Notes under the pieces: model-generated
What the model saw: the letters and a program-made list of their open reading frames with translations, nothing else
Told to the model about the DNA's origin: nothing
The model's database searches: none
Program-made: the position numbers and the translations under genes
In this document: positions 45,515-53,415 of the stretch, piece by piece
Numbering within the stretch: the first letter of the stretch is position 1
Layout of the letters: every line of letters begins with the position of its first letter
Source of the DNA: Streptomyces sp. M41(2017)
Lineage (GTDB): Bacteria; Actinomycetota; Actinomycetes; Streptomycetales; Streptomycetaceae
Length of the DNA: 64,000 nucleotides
Assembly: GCF_002078175.1 (NCBI RefSeq)
Contig: NZ_MWFK01000001.1
Span: 434,001 to 498,000, forward strand
Reading direction: 5' to 3'

Positions 45515-45670
45515 GTGGACTTCATCCGCTACCGCGTCGAGGACGAGGACGGCACCTTCCTCGACGAGTTCAGGACCAACGCGCCGGACTTCGCCGAGTG
45601 GCGGATCGGCCGCATCCGCAAGCACCGGCCGAACCTCACCGTCACCGAGACGCTGGCGAACGACGACTGA
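45515..45670 (+). CDS. 51-residue hypothetical protein
   Basis: GTG 45515 follows GGAGA. The sequence (VDFIRYRVEDEDGTFLDEFR) looks like a compact beta-alpha protein. A hairpin follows it. Confidence 0.5.
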   Translation: MDFIRYRVEDEDGTFLDEFRTNAPDFAEWRIGRIRKHRPNLTVTETLANDD

Positions 45671-45681
45671 CCACACAAGCC

Positions 45682-45727
45682 CCGGGGCGGGCCGCCCCGA
45701 CTGCCAAGAAGACGCGGCCCGCCCCGG
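45682..45727. terminator. Hairpin
   Basis: The perfect 14-bp arms CCGGGGCGGGCCGC and GCGGCCCGCCCCGG enclose an 18-nt loop. It is a possible attenuator or terminator between two small genes. Confidence 0.55.
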
Positions 45728-45765
45728 CCCACCCATCCCGAACACGAGACAGGAGCACCCTCATC

Positions 45766-45939
45766 ATGGGCGTCTTCAGCCGATCGACACAGCCCGAGAC
45801 CAGCAAGCTGCAGGAGGTCGTCGCCGCACTTCCGGCGAAGGTCGCGGACTGGACCCCCGACCAGCGAGCCCAGTTCGCCACCCAGTCCGACCGCGCCGCC
45901 TACGAACAGGTCTCCGACACTCCCAAGAAGCGGCGCTGA
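45766..45939 (+). CDS. 57-residue hypothetical protein
   Basis: ATG 45766 is preceded by AGGAG. The small helical charged protein (SKLQEVVAALPAKVADWTPD) has unknown function. A strong terminator follows. Confidence 0.55.
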   Translation: MGVFSRSTQPETSKLQEVVAALPAKVADWTPDQRAQFATQSDRAAYEQVSDTPKKRR

Positions 45940-45956
45940 TCCCACGGCTACAACAC

Positions 45957-45987
45957 GAGGCCCCGCCGCACGCCGCGGCGGGGCCTC
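45957..45987. terminator. Hairpin terminator
   Basis: A 13-bp perfect stem (GAGGCCCCGCCGC and its complement) with a 5-nt loop lies 18 bp after the stop codon. Confidence 0.85.
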
Positions 45988-46026
45988 CACGTGCGCCCCA
46001 CCCACCCCATGACGCACCATGGGCCC

Positions 46027-46233
46027 ATGGAGTACGCATCCCTGCCCCCCGGCCAACTCACCACCAAGCAGGCCGCCATGGCCTGCGGCGTGAAGCCGGA
46101 CACCATCCGCGACTGGGTACGCCGCGGCATCCTCGAACGGTGCGGCGGCTCACCGCGGCGCCCCATCTTCCGCGTCGAGGACGTCATGGCCGCCAAGGTC
46201 GCCCCCAAGCCCCGCCAGCGCGACACCGCCTGA
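46027..46233 (+). CDS. MerR/Xis-type HTH protein
   Basis: The 68-residue protein has LTTKQAAMACGVKPDTIRDW then VRRGILERCG and PIFRVEDVMAAK, a winged-helix HTH_17-like architecture. It is a candidate late regulator or excision factor. The start is leaderless-looking: no ribosome site before ATG 46027. Confidence 0.65.
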   Translation: MEYASLPPGQLTTKQAAMACGVKPDTIRDWVRRGILERCGGSPRRPIFRVEDVMAAKVAPKPRQRDTA

Positions 46234-46317
46234 CCCCCGCCCCACGCGTTCCCCCTCCAACTCGCCTGCTGCTGCGCCACCATGGGACGGAACCGCGACA
46301 CAGGAGGGGGCCGGCAC

Positions 46318-46710
46318 ATGTTCGGCAGCAAGAAGACGCCCGAGGAGAAAGCCGCTGCAGCACGGCAGCGCCAGATCGCCGCTGCAGCTGCAGGAGCAGG
46401 AGTTGCGATCCTGGGAGGCACGGTCCGCGTGCCCAACCAGCCGCGCATCCCCATCGAGGGCGCCCGGGTCACCATCGAGGCCGGCGAGACCGCCCGCAAG
46501 CGGATCACGGCCACCCGCGTCGCCCTGATCGGGATCTTCGCCATCTGGGCCAAGAAGGACATGAGCCAGCTGTTCATCACCATCGAGCACGACGACGGCA
46601 TCGTCCTGGTCCCGGTCCCCGCGAAGAAGGAAGCGCAGGCCCGGATCTTCGCCACCATGGTCAACGGCGCGCCCACCGAGGTCATCAAGACCGACCCGCC
46701 CGCCGCGTAG
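46318..46710 (+). CDS. Hypothetical protein, PH-like
   Basis: The 131-residue protein has an N-terminal charged helix and a hydrophobic patch (IAAAAAGAGVAILGG). A beta-rich body follows (ARVTIEAGETARKRITATRV, MSQLFITIEHDDGIVLVPV). The fold suggests a pleckstrin-like or SHOCT-type sensor protein, but no certain family. AGGAGGG precedes the ATG. It ends the early region. Confidence 0.6.
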   Translation: MFGSKKTPEEKAAAARQRQIAAAAAGAGVAILGGTVRVPNQPRIPIEGARVTIEAGETARKRITATRVALIGIFAIWAKKDMSQLFITIEHDDGIVLVPVPAKKEAQARIFATMVNGAPTEVIKTDPPAA

Positions 46711-46721
46711 CCCGTAGCGCC

Positions 46722-46748
46722 GAAGGCCCCGCCGCGTGCGGGGCCTTC
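46722..46748. terminator. Hairpin terminator
   Basis: GAAGGCCCCGC and GCGGGGCCTTC form an 11-bp stem with 5-nt loop, 11 bp after the preceding stop. Confidence 0.82.
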
Positions 46749-46780
46749 GCCATGGTCGCCGCGCCAGGGTCAACAACGGC

Positions 46781-46809
46781 TTGACGTGCAGCGATAGATG
46801 GGCCACGAT
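46781..46809 (+). promoter_or_regulatory. Candidate promoter in front of late genes
   Basis: TTGACG (46781-46786) and CACGAT (46804-46809) are 17 bp apart, between two terminators. The transcript would meet the terminator at 46859, so antitermination or another promoter may be needed. Confidence 0.45.
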
Positions 46810-46858
46810 CTTCCCGCACACCCATGTCCGAAAACGGACTCAGATACTGGCATTGATC

Positions 46859-46895
46859 AAGGCCCCAGAGACCTGACTCCCGGGCCTTTTTTGAT
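46859..46895 (+). terminator. Rho-independent terminator with T tract
   Basis: AAGGCCC and GGGCCTT pair across a 16-nt loop, then TTTTGATG. It lies about 130 bp before the first structural gene. Confidence 0.7.
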
Positions 46896-47016
46896 GCCCT
46901 GGCACCCGCCCGCGCGTAGGCCAGGACCTGGGGAGGTCTGCGGCCGAGCTTGGGGCGAGCCGCAGGCCTGCGCCGCGGCGGGTGCCGCCCAACACCCCTG
47001 CTGCGAGGAGTCCGCC

Positions 47017-47463
47017 GTGAGTTTCGTGTTCAACGTCGCCCTCGGCCGAGTCGGCTACTACGCCGGCCTGCCCGCCGCGAATGACGGCCTGGTCGCCATC
47101 GCCCTCGAGGCGTCCGGCCTCGAGACCGACGCCGTCCTCCGGGACAAGGCGACTTTCGCGGCCGTCGTCGCCGGCACGACCAACGAACAGACCACGCTGC
47201 CCCGGAAGCCGCTCACGAACGTCACGGCCACGGTCGACAACGCCAATGACCGGCTGAACCTGGACTGCGACGACGTCACCTGGGCAGGCCCGGGCGGCAA
47301 CGCGGTCGGCGCGATCGTCCTGGCCTACGACCCCGACACCACCACGGGCACAGACGCGGACCTGATCCCGCTCTCCCTGCACACCGTCACGTGGAGCCCA
47401 GGCGACGGCATCGACACCACCTGGACGATCGCGGATTTCCTGCGCTCGAGCTCCACCACCTGA
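47017..47463 (+). CDS. Phage virion-associated protein
   Basis: The 148-residue protein has beta-rich sequence (LDCDDVTWAGPGGNAVGAIV, LAYDPDTTTGTDADLIPL) that I know from small structural proteins of actinophages, usually near tail genes. GAGGAG precedes GTG 47017. The exact location in the virion is unknown. Confidence 0.58.
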   Translation: MSFVFNVALGRVGYYAGLPAANDGLVAIALEASGLETDAVLRDKATFAAVVAGTTNEQTTLPRKPLTNVTATVDNANDRLNLDCDDVTWAGPGGNAVGAIVLAYDPDTTTGTDADLIPLSLHTVTWSPGDGIDTTWTIADFLRSSSTT

Positions 47464-47488
47464 CCCGTCCCCCGGGGAGGCCCACGCC

Positions 47489-49549
47489 ATGGCGCGGATG
47501 TACACGTGCGGATTCGAACTCGCCAGCGCGGCCGCCCTCATGGAGTGGCAGGACTCCAACGGCTCCCCGGCCATCTCCCAGACGATCCACCGCGCCGGCA
47601 CCGCCTCGCTGCGCATCACCCCGGCCGCCGCCACCCAGTACATCGAGCACCAGCTCACCAGCGGCGTGGTCCAGCGGACCTTCCACCGGTTCTACCTGTA
47701 CATCACGGCGCTGCCCGCCGCGGACTGCAATCTGTACGGCATCGGCCAGTCCGGGTACTTCCCCGGCGTCCTCCGGCTCACCAGCACCGGCCAACTGCAG
47801 CTCCGCGACAACCAGGCCGCCGTCAACCTCGGCTCCCCGACCGCCGCCCTGTCCCTGAACCGCTGGTACCGCGTCGAGCTCGACTTCACCGACGTCGCCG
47901 GCACCCTCACCGCCGGAGTCAGCGCCTTCCGCGGCTACCTCGACGGCGTCCAGTTCGCCGACACCCTGTGCACGAACATCAACGGCTTCAGCCGCTTCAG
48001 GGTCGGCGCGATCCAGTCGGCGACCGCGATGGACATCTGCATCGACGACATCGCCGTCAACGACAACACCGGCACCGCCCAGAACGGCCTCCCCGGCCCC
48101 GGCTCGGTCGTCCACCTCCACCCGGCAGGCGCCGGCGACAACAACACCTGGACCGGCACAGGCGGCACCGCCGGAGCAGCGAACAACTGGACCCGCGTCA
48201 ACGACACCCCGCCCGACGACGCCACGACGTACAACGAGCTGACCGCGACCGGCACCACCTCCGCCGACGACTTCACCCTCTCCTCGGCGGCCGCGGCCGG
48301 CATCGGCGCCAGCGACCCCATCACCCTCGTCGCCGTCGGCGCCCGCATCGGCTCCACCGCCACCACCACAGCGAGCATCGTGACCCGCCTCAAGGGCCAG
48401 GCGGGCGGCACGCTCCTCGAGTCGGCGTCCACCAGCGTCGCCGTCACCGGCTGGCAGACCCACAAAGCCGCCGTACCGCGCCTCTACGGGCTCACCGCCT
48501 ACACCAACCCCCAGACGAGCGCGGCCTGGACGAGGACAGCGCTCGGGACCGCCCAGATCGGCTACCGCGGCAACGTCTCCCAGTCCACCTCCCGCCGCGT
48601 CTCCAACCTCTGGGCGCTGGTCGAGTTCATCCCCACGGAGAGCCAGACCCTCGCGCTCCCCACCGTCGCCGAGACCTCCGCCGCGCAGCTCCTGGCCGGC
48701 CACAAGGCCAACACACCGCCTGCGGCCGCCGAGACGACCACCGCGCGCCCGCTGACCGGTCACAAGACGATGGCGCTGCCCACGGTCGTCGAGACGACCT
48801 CCGCGAGGCCTCCCGGAGCCCGGAAACAGCGCTCTCTCAGCCCTGCGGGCGAGTTGACGGCCGTCCAGAGCCTCGGACGGTCGAAAAACGGGTCCCTCCA
48901 GACCCTCAGCGAGGCCAACACCGCCCAACCGCTCACCGGACACCGCTACGGAGCCCTCCCGAGAGCCCAAGAGACCTCCGCAGCACTCGACTTGGCCCCC
49001 CGCAAGGCCCGGGCGCTCCCGCAGGCCTCCGAAACGACCTCCACGAGCCTCCCGAGCGTCTCCAAGGCCTCCCCGCTGCCCACCGTGGCCTCCCAGGACG
49101 CCGTACAGGCCCTCACCGCCCTCAAGGCCTCCCCGCTGCCCCGTACGGGCGAGACCACCACCCCCCAGGCCTTCATCCCGTCCGGCGGACTCCCCACCGC
49201 CTACGAGACGACCACCGCACGCCCCCTCACCGGGCACAAGACCCTCGTCCTGCCCATCGCCTACGAGACCAGCACCGCACGGCCGCTCAGCAGCACCAAG
49301 ACGGCCCTCCTGGCCCCCGTGGACGAGACCGCGACCGCCCAGGACCTCGTACCGCTCAAGACCGGCCCCCTACCCGTCGTCCACGAGGCCACCACCGCCC
49401 TACCCCTCACCCAGGGCACGCCCACCGAGCCCGACGAGGCCGAGTACGAGGTAGGCCAGCCCTTCACCACCTGGACGGCAGGCCAGCCCTACCCGGGTAG
49501 GACAGCAGGCCAGCCCTACACCACCTGGGAGACCGGACAGCCATGGTGA
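47489..49549 (+). CDS. Repeat-built minor tail/fibre protein
   Basis: The 686-residue protein has an N-terminal concanavalin-like domain (residues about 30-190, RFYLYITALPAADCNLYGIG, WYRVELDFTDVAGTL) and a second beta domain (about 210-380). Then thirteen repeats of about 20 residues follow (388-645), typified by LPTAYETTTARPLTGHKT. A C-terminal series of AGQPYTTW nonamers/decamers closes the protein. This is a fibre or stalk that likely binds the host wall. It lies upstream of the packaging genes, not in the usual tail-tip position. Confidence 0.72.
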   Translation: MARMYTCGFELASAAALMEWQDSNGSPAISQTIHRAGTASLRITPAAATQYIEHQLTSGVVQRTFHRFYLYITALPAADCNLYGIGQSGYFPGVLRLTSTGQLQLRDNQAAVNLGSPTAALSLNRWYRVELDFTDVAGTLTAGVSAFRGYLDGVQFADTLCTNINGFSRFRVGAIQSATAMDICIDDIAVNDNTGTAQNGLPGPGSVVHLHPAGAGDNNTWTGTGGTAGAANNWTRVNDTPPDDATTYNELTATGTTSADDFTLSSAAAAGIGASDPITLVAVGARIGSTATTTASIVTRLKGQAGGTLLESASTSVAVTGWQTHKAAVPRLYGLTAYTNPQTSAAWTRTALGTAQIGYRGNVSQSTSRRVSNLWALVEFIPTESQTLALPTVAETSAAQLLAGHKANTPPAAAETTTARPLTGHKTMALPTVVETTSARPPGARKQRSLSPAGELTAVQSLGRSKNGSLQTLSEANTAQPLTGHRYGALPRAQETSAALDLAPRKARALPQASETTSTSLPSVSKASPLPTVASQDAVQALTALKASPLPRTGETTTPQAFIPSGGLPTAYETTTARPLTGHKTLVLPIAYETSTARPLSSTKTALLAPVDETATAQDLVPLKTGPLPVVHEATTALPLTQGTPTEPDEAEYEVGQPFTTWTAGQPYPGRTAGQPYTTWETGQPW

Positions 49550-49842
49550 CCACACGCACGCCCCTCGTCATGGCACGCACTACCCGCGAGTACGTCCACA
49601 TCCCCGTACCAGGCAGCCCAGACCTCACCACACCCCCCGAGATCGCCTTCAAGGCCACCCAGGGGCCACCAGAGGACGAGGACTGGCACCAGGCCGAGTG
49701 GCACCAGGGCAGCGCACGCATCCTCATCGGGCCAGGAGGAGACGTCACAGACCTCGACGAGGGCCAGTACCGCATGTGGATCCGCTTCACAGCAGGCCTC
49801 GAACGCCCAGAGATCAACGCTGGGCTGCTCCACCTCACCTGA
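49543..49842 (+). CDS. Small phage structural protein
   Basis: The 99-residue protein (REYVHIPVPGSPDLTTPPEI, HQGSARILIGPGGDVTDLDE) looks beta-rich and is coupled to the fibre gene by a 7-bp overlap. Probable virion accessory protein; family not known to me. Confidence 0.55.
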   Translation: MVTTRTPLVMARTTREYVHIPVPGSPDLTTPPEIAFKATQGPPEDEDWHQAEWHQGSARILIGPGGDVTDLDEGQYRMWIRFTAGLERPEINAGLLHLT

Positions 49843-49899
49843 CCAGAGGGGGGCAGGGGGCACCCGGGGGCATCCCCTGCTCGACGAGGAGAGCACACC

Positions 49900-50304
49900 A
49901 TGCCGTACGCCCCACCATCACGCTGCACCGATCCCGAGTGCCATGAGATCGCGACCAAGGGATCACGCTGCGACGAGCACCAGCGCATCCCCTGGACAGG
50001 ACGAGACAACAAGGCCGAGCGCTACGGCATCAGCTCAGGCGAGTGGCGCACACTCAAGCGCAGGGTCACCAAGCGGGACAACGGCTGCTGCTACATCTGC
50101 GGAGCCGAGGCCCCCGACCCTGAGCTGTACGACGAGGACGACCGCTCGACCCATCCCCACGAGCTCGACCACGTCATCCCCATCAGCGAGGGCGGAGCAC
50201 GCCGCTCCCTCGACAACCTCGGCTTGGCCTGCACGTCGTGCCACGACGCCAAGAGCAAGCGCGAGACCACGCGCGCCAACGCGCGACGACGGAGGACCCC
50301 ATGA
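49900..50304 (+). CDS. HNH endonuclease (packaging-associated)
   Basis: The 134-residue protein has an N-terminal Cys/His pair (SRCTDPECHEIA), then the HNH core. CCYICGAEAP supplies a zinc Cys pair, HELDHVIPISEGG the catalytic His, and RSLDNLGLACTSCHDAKSKR the Asn/His with the second pair. HNH proteins next to the terminase genes are needed for cos DNA packaging in HK97-type phages. GAGGAG precedes the ATG. Confidence 0.85.
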   Translation: MPYAPPSRCTDPECHEIATKGSRCDEHQRIPWTGRDNKAERYGISSGEWRTLKRRVTKRDNGCCYICGAEAPDPELYDEDDRSTHPHELDHVIPISEGGARRSLDNLGLACTSCHDAKSKRETTRANARRRRTP

Positions 50305-50567
50305 CCCTCTCATCCGACTACGACGACTATCGCCCCCGTGAGGCAGTGCAGCACGCCCGCCGCTTCGTCAGCCGCCGCCCCGGGCGGCCCGACCTTCATG
50401 GCGTCGCGTTCCCCTCCGGCCGCGTCCTGGCCGACGACCCGCGCACCGGCCTGGTCGCCGCCACGTCTGTGGAGCACCTGGATCCCGAGAACGACGGCCG
50501 CGCGACGGTCTTTTGGGCCGAGGAGACGCCCTCGGAGGGGGTAGGGGAGTCAAAATCACCAGGATGA
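50301..50567 (+). CDS. Hypothetical protein
   Basis: The 88-residue protein (MTLSSDYDDYRPREAVQHAR) overlaps the HNH gene by ATGA. Unknown function; position suggests a packaging or accessory role. Confidence 0.55.
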   Translation: MTLSSDYDDYRPREAVQHARRFVSRRPGRPDLHGVAFPSGRVLADDPRTGLVAATSVEHLDPENDGRATVFWAEETPSEGVGESKSPG

Positions 50568-50675
50568 TTCCCACGGGGCCCGGCGCGGTCAACTCGGAAC
50601 ACGCCGTCTCAGAATAAATTTCGGGCGATGGGCTCCCAGGCCGTCACCCAGCGTGACTGAGGGAGGTGATCGCCG

Positions 50676-51155
50676 GTGGGACGAACCCCGCAGCCCGCCC
50701 CCCTCAAGCTCATCGGCGGCCGCGGCAACGGCACCGACTCCGGCGGCCGCAAGGTCAACCCCGGGCCGGCCTTCCGCCGCATCGCCCCGAACCCGCCGAC
50801 CTGGATGAGCGTCGAGGCCAAGGCCGAATGGCGCCGCGTGGCCCCCGGCCTGCAGCGCCTGGACCTCCTCAAGGAAGAGGACCGCGCCACCCTCGCCGCC
50901 TACTGCGAGACCTGGTCGCAGTTCGTCACCGCGACCCGCATGGTCACGCAGGAGGGCATCACCGCCGAGGTCACCACCGTCAGCGCATCCGGGAGCGAGA
51001 CGACGCGCACCGTCCCGCACCCGGCGGTGGCGATCGCCCGGTCCGCCGGCCGCGAGCTGCGGGCGTACGCCAGCCAGTTCGGCCTGACGCCCAGCAGTGA
51101 GCAGGCCCTCGCGAGAGGGGCCGACGATGGCGAGGACGACAACCCCTTCGCGTAG
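50676..51155 (+). CDS. terS: Terminase small subunit (P27 family)
   Basis: The 159-residue protein matches P27-type small terminases: basic N-terminus, NPGPAFRRIAPNPPTWMSVE then AKAEWRRVAPGLQRLDLLKE, and EEDRATLAAYCETWSQF. The C-terminus HPAVAIARSAGRELRAYASQ with FGLTPSS is family-typical. It recognises the phage packaging site. GGGAGGTG precedes GTG 50676. It overlaps the large subunit by 29 bp. Confidence 0.88.
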   Translation: MGRTPQPAPLKLIGGRGNGTDSGGRKVNPGPAFRRIAPNPPTWMSVEAKAEWRRVAPGLQRLDLLKEEDRATLAAYCETWSQFVTATRMVTQEGITAEVTTVSASGSETTRTVPHPAVAIARSAGRELRAYASQFGLTPSSEQALARGADDGEDDNPFA

Positions 51156-52917
51156 CTCGCGAAAGCCCGGCCGTGCGAAGGCCGCGCCGCGCACCGACAC
51201 GGTGGAGGTGCCGGACCAGGAGACCCTGAACCGGCTGAAGCTCTCGCCCGAGGTCGGCTGGTACCTGGCCTCGCGCGGGATCCCGCTGCCGGACTGCCCG
51301 CCGCTGCACAAGACGCCCGAGCCGCGCGACGAGCCGGGCGCGCTGTTCGACCCAGCACGCGTCGACAAGGTCATCACCGCGTTCTCCAAGCTCCGGCACA
51401 CCAAGGGCCAGTGGGCAGGCCAGCCGCTGAAGCCGGACCCGTGGCAGGTCGCTTACGTGATCGCCCCGGTCTTCGGGTGGGTGCAGTGGGACGACGACGC
51501 CGACAGCTACGTCCGGATCATCTCCGAGCTGTACGTAGACGTCCCGCGCAAGAACGGCAAGAGCACGCTGTGCGGCGGCATCGCGATCTACATGACGTGC
51601 GCGGACGACGAGCCGGGCGCCGAGGTCCTCGCCGCGGCCACCACGAAGGATCAGGCGCGATTCGTCTTCGACCCGATCCGCCAGCTCTGCGACAAGGCAC
51701 CCGCGCTCAAGGGCCACGTCAAGCCGCTCAGAGACAAGATCGTCCACCCCAAGAGCGGCTCCTACTTCCAGGTCATCTCGAACGTCGCCGACGCCCAGCA
51801 CGGCGCGAACCTGCACTGCTACATCTGCGACGAGCTCCACATCCACAAGACGCCGGACATGCTCGAGACCCTCGAGACCGGCACCGGCTCCCGCCGTCAG
51901 CCGCTCGGCGTGGTCATCACCACCGCCGACACCGGCCGCCGAGAGACCCCGTACGACAACAAGCGCCGGCGCATCGAGCAGCTGGCGCGCGGAGTCCTGC
52001 ACGACCCGTCCGTCTACGGCGTCATCTTCGCGGCGCCCGAGGGCGCGGACCCGCACGCCGAGGAGACCTGGCGTGCAGCGAACCCCGGGTTCGGCGTCTC
52101 CCCCACCCGGGCCTTCCTGGTGAAGGCCTCGCGCAAGGCGGAATCCTCGCCGACCGAGCTGGCCTCCTACCTGCGGCTGAACCTCGGTATCCGCACCCGG
52201 CCGGACGGCAAGTACCTGAAGATCGAGGACTGGGACCGCAACGCCGGCCTGGTCGACGAGACCGCACTGCACGGCCGGGAGACCTGGGGCGGCCTGGACC
52301 TCGCCGCGACGTCCGACCTGTGCGCGCTCGCGTGGCTGTTCCCGAACGACGAGGACGGCACGCTCGACGCCGTCTGGCGGTTCTGGACCCCGGAGGACAA
52401 CCTCCCGGCCCTGGACAAGCGGACCGCCAAGGCCGCCAGCCGCTGGGTCAAAGAAGGGTGGCTGACCAAGACCCCCGGCAACGTCGCCGACTACGACTGG
52501 ATCAAAGACCAGATCAAGAAGGACCGCGACGTCTTCCGCGTCCGGTCTATCGGCTACGACCCGTGGAACGCCAGCCAGTTGACCAACGACCTGGTCTCCG
52601 AGCGCGCGCCCATGGTCAAGGTGCGGCAGGGCTTCCAGACCATGAGCCCGGTCCTCAAAGAGACGCAGCGGCTGATCAAGCGCGGCACCCCGGAGAAGAC
52701 CGTGCTGCGCCACGGCGGTAACCCCGTCGTCCGGTGGTGCGTCGACAACATGGCCGTCGCCATGGACCCGGCGGGCAACGTCAAGCCCGACAAGAAGAAC
52801 AGCGGCGACAAGATCGACGGCGTGTCCGCGCTGCTCACCGCCATGTCCGAGGTCCTCGCCAGGCCCCCGCGCCGCAAAAGCCGGTACGCGGACGAAGACG
52901 AAATCATGGTCGTTTAG
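51127..52917 (+). CDS. terL: Terminase large subunit
   Basis: The 596-residue protein has the ATPase Walker A-like VPRKNGKST and Walker B ICDELH. It then carries an RNase H-fold nuclease domain with Asp in WGGLDLAATSDL, SIGYDPWNA and GDKIDG. It is the motor that pumps DNA into the prohead and cuts it. ATG 51127 lies inside the small-subunit gene. Terminase_1 type, in keeping with the HK97-like head genes that follow. Confidence 0.93.
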   Translation: MARTTTPSRSSRKPGRAKAAPRTDTVEVPDQETLNRLKLSPEVGWYLASRGIPLPDCPPLHKTPEPRDEPGALFDPARVDKVITAFSKLRHTKGQWAGQPLKPDPWQVAYVIAPVFGWVQWDDDADSYVRIISELYVDVPRKNGKSTLCGGIAIYMTCADDEPGAEVLAAATTKDQARFVFDPIRQLCDKAPALKGHVKPLRDKIVHPKSGSYFQVISNVADAQHGANLHCYICDELHIHKTPDMLETLETGTGSRRQPLGVVITTADTGRRETPYDNKRRRIEQLARGVLHDPSVYGVIFAAPEGADPHAEETWRAANPGFGVSPTRAFLVKASRKAESSPTELASYLRLNLGIRTRPDGKYLKIEDWDRNAGLVDETALHGRETWGGLDLAATSDLCALAWLFPNDEDGTLDAVWRFWTPEDNLPALDKRTAKAASRWVKEGWLTKTPGNVADYDWIKDQIKKDRDVFRVRSIGYDPWNASQLTNDLVSERAPMVKVRQGFQTMSPVLKETQRLIKRGTPEKTVLRHGGNPVVRWCVDNMAVAMDPAGNVKPDKKNSGDKIDGVSALLTAMSEVLARPPRRKSRYADEDEIMVV

Positions 52918-53156
52918 CGGAAGCCGAACGCAGCGCCGCTTTGCTGCCCGCGGCTTCCTGTCGGCAGATCGATATCCACATCCAGCGTGAGCTCAACGGA
53001 GCGACCGTCGTCGGCGACCTCGGCCTTGAGCAGGCGGCCCGTCGTCGAGTCGCGCCCCTCCACTCGCACGGGGATGTCCTGGCCTACCTGACGGTCGAAC
53101 GCGCCCTGCTCGAAACGGTCGCCCTCGGGGGCCGGCTGCTCGTAGCTCATCTTCAT
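52914..53156 (-). CDS. Small antisense gene between terminase and portal
   Basis: The 80-residue minus-strand protein (MKMSYEQPAPEGDRFEQGAF, then VELTLDVDIDLPTG) shows normal coding character. Its stop overlaps the terminase stop tail-to-tail by 4 bp. It is the only leftward gene among the late genes, and I recall similar small proteins at this spot in actinophages. It may be expressed in the lysogen; function is unknown. Confidence 0.65.
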   Translation of the reverse strand: MKMSYEQPAPEGDRFEQGAFDRQVGQDIPVRVEGRDSTTGRLLKAEVADDGRSVELTLDVDIDLPTGSRGQQSGAAFGFR

Positions 53157-53193
53157 GCCGCAACGGTAGCGGCCCGACTTTTGGGAGGCCGCT

Positions 53194-53415
53194 GTGTTCG
53201 CGTGGCGCCGTACAGCCGTACGCAGACGAGTCGTCGTCAACCTCGCCGACAAGGCGTTCCGCGGGATCCTCTGGGCCAAGCGCGGCCCGCTCCTGGTCCT
53301 CCGCGACGCGGAGCTCCTCGAGGCCGGCCGCGCTCCCCAGGCGGTGGACGGCGAGGTCGTCATCGAGCGGGCGCGCGTCGAGTTCACCCAGGTCCTCGCG
53401 GGCGGTGGCGGCTGA
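53194..53415 (+). CDS. Small protein before the portal
   Basis: The 73-residue basic protein (RRVVVNLADKAFRGILWAKR) with a GTG start sits between terminase and portal. Conserved in position in some actinophages; function is unknown. Its stop overlaps the portal ATG by one base. Confidence 0.6.
   Translation: MFAWRRTAVRRRVVVNLADKAFRGILWAKRGPLLVLRDAELLEAGRAPQAVDGEVVIERARVEFTQVLAGGGG

Noticed and set aside
47387..49237. 616-codon minus-strand frame opposite the fibre gene
   Set aside because: Its Gly/Arg repeats mirror the fibre repeats; no ribosome site or family match.
48652..49420. CRISPR or minisatellite in 48.6-49.4 kb
   Set aside because: The repeats are degenerate at DNA level and in frame with a protein repeat, so they are coding repeats of the tail fibre.
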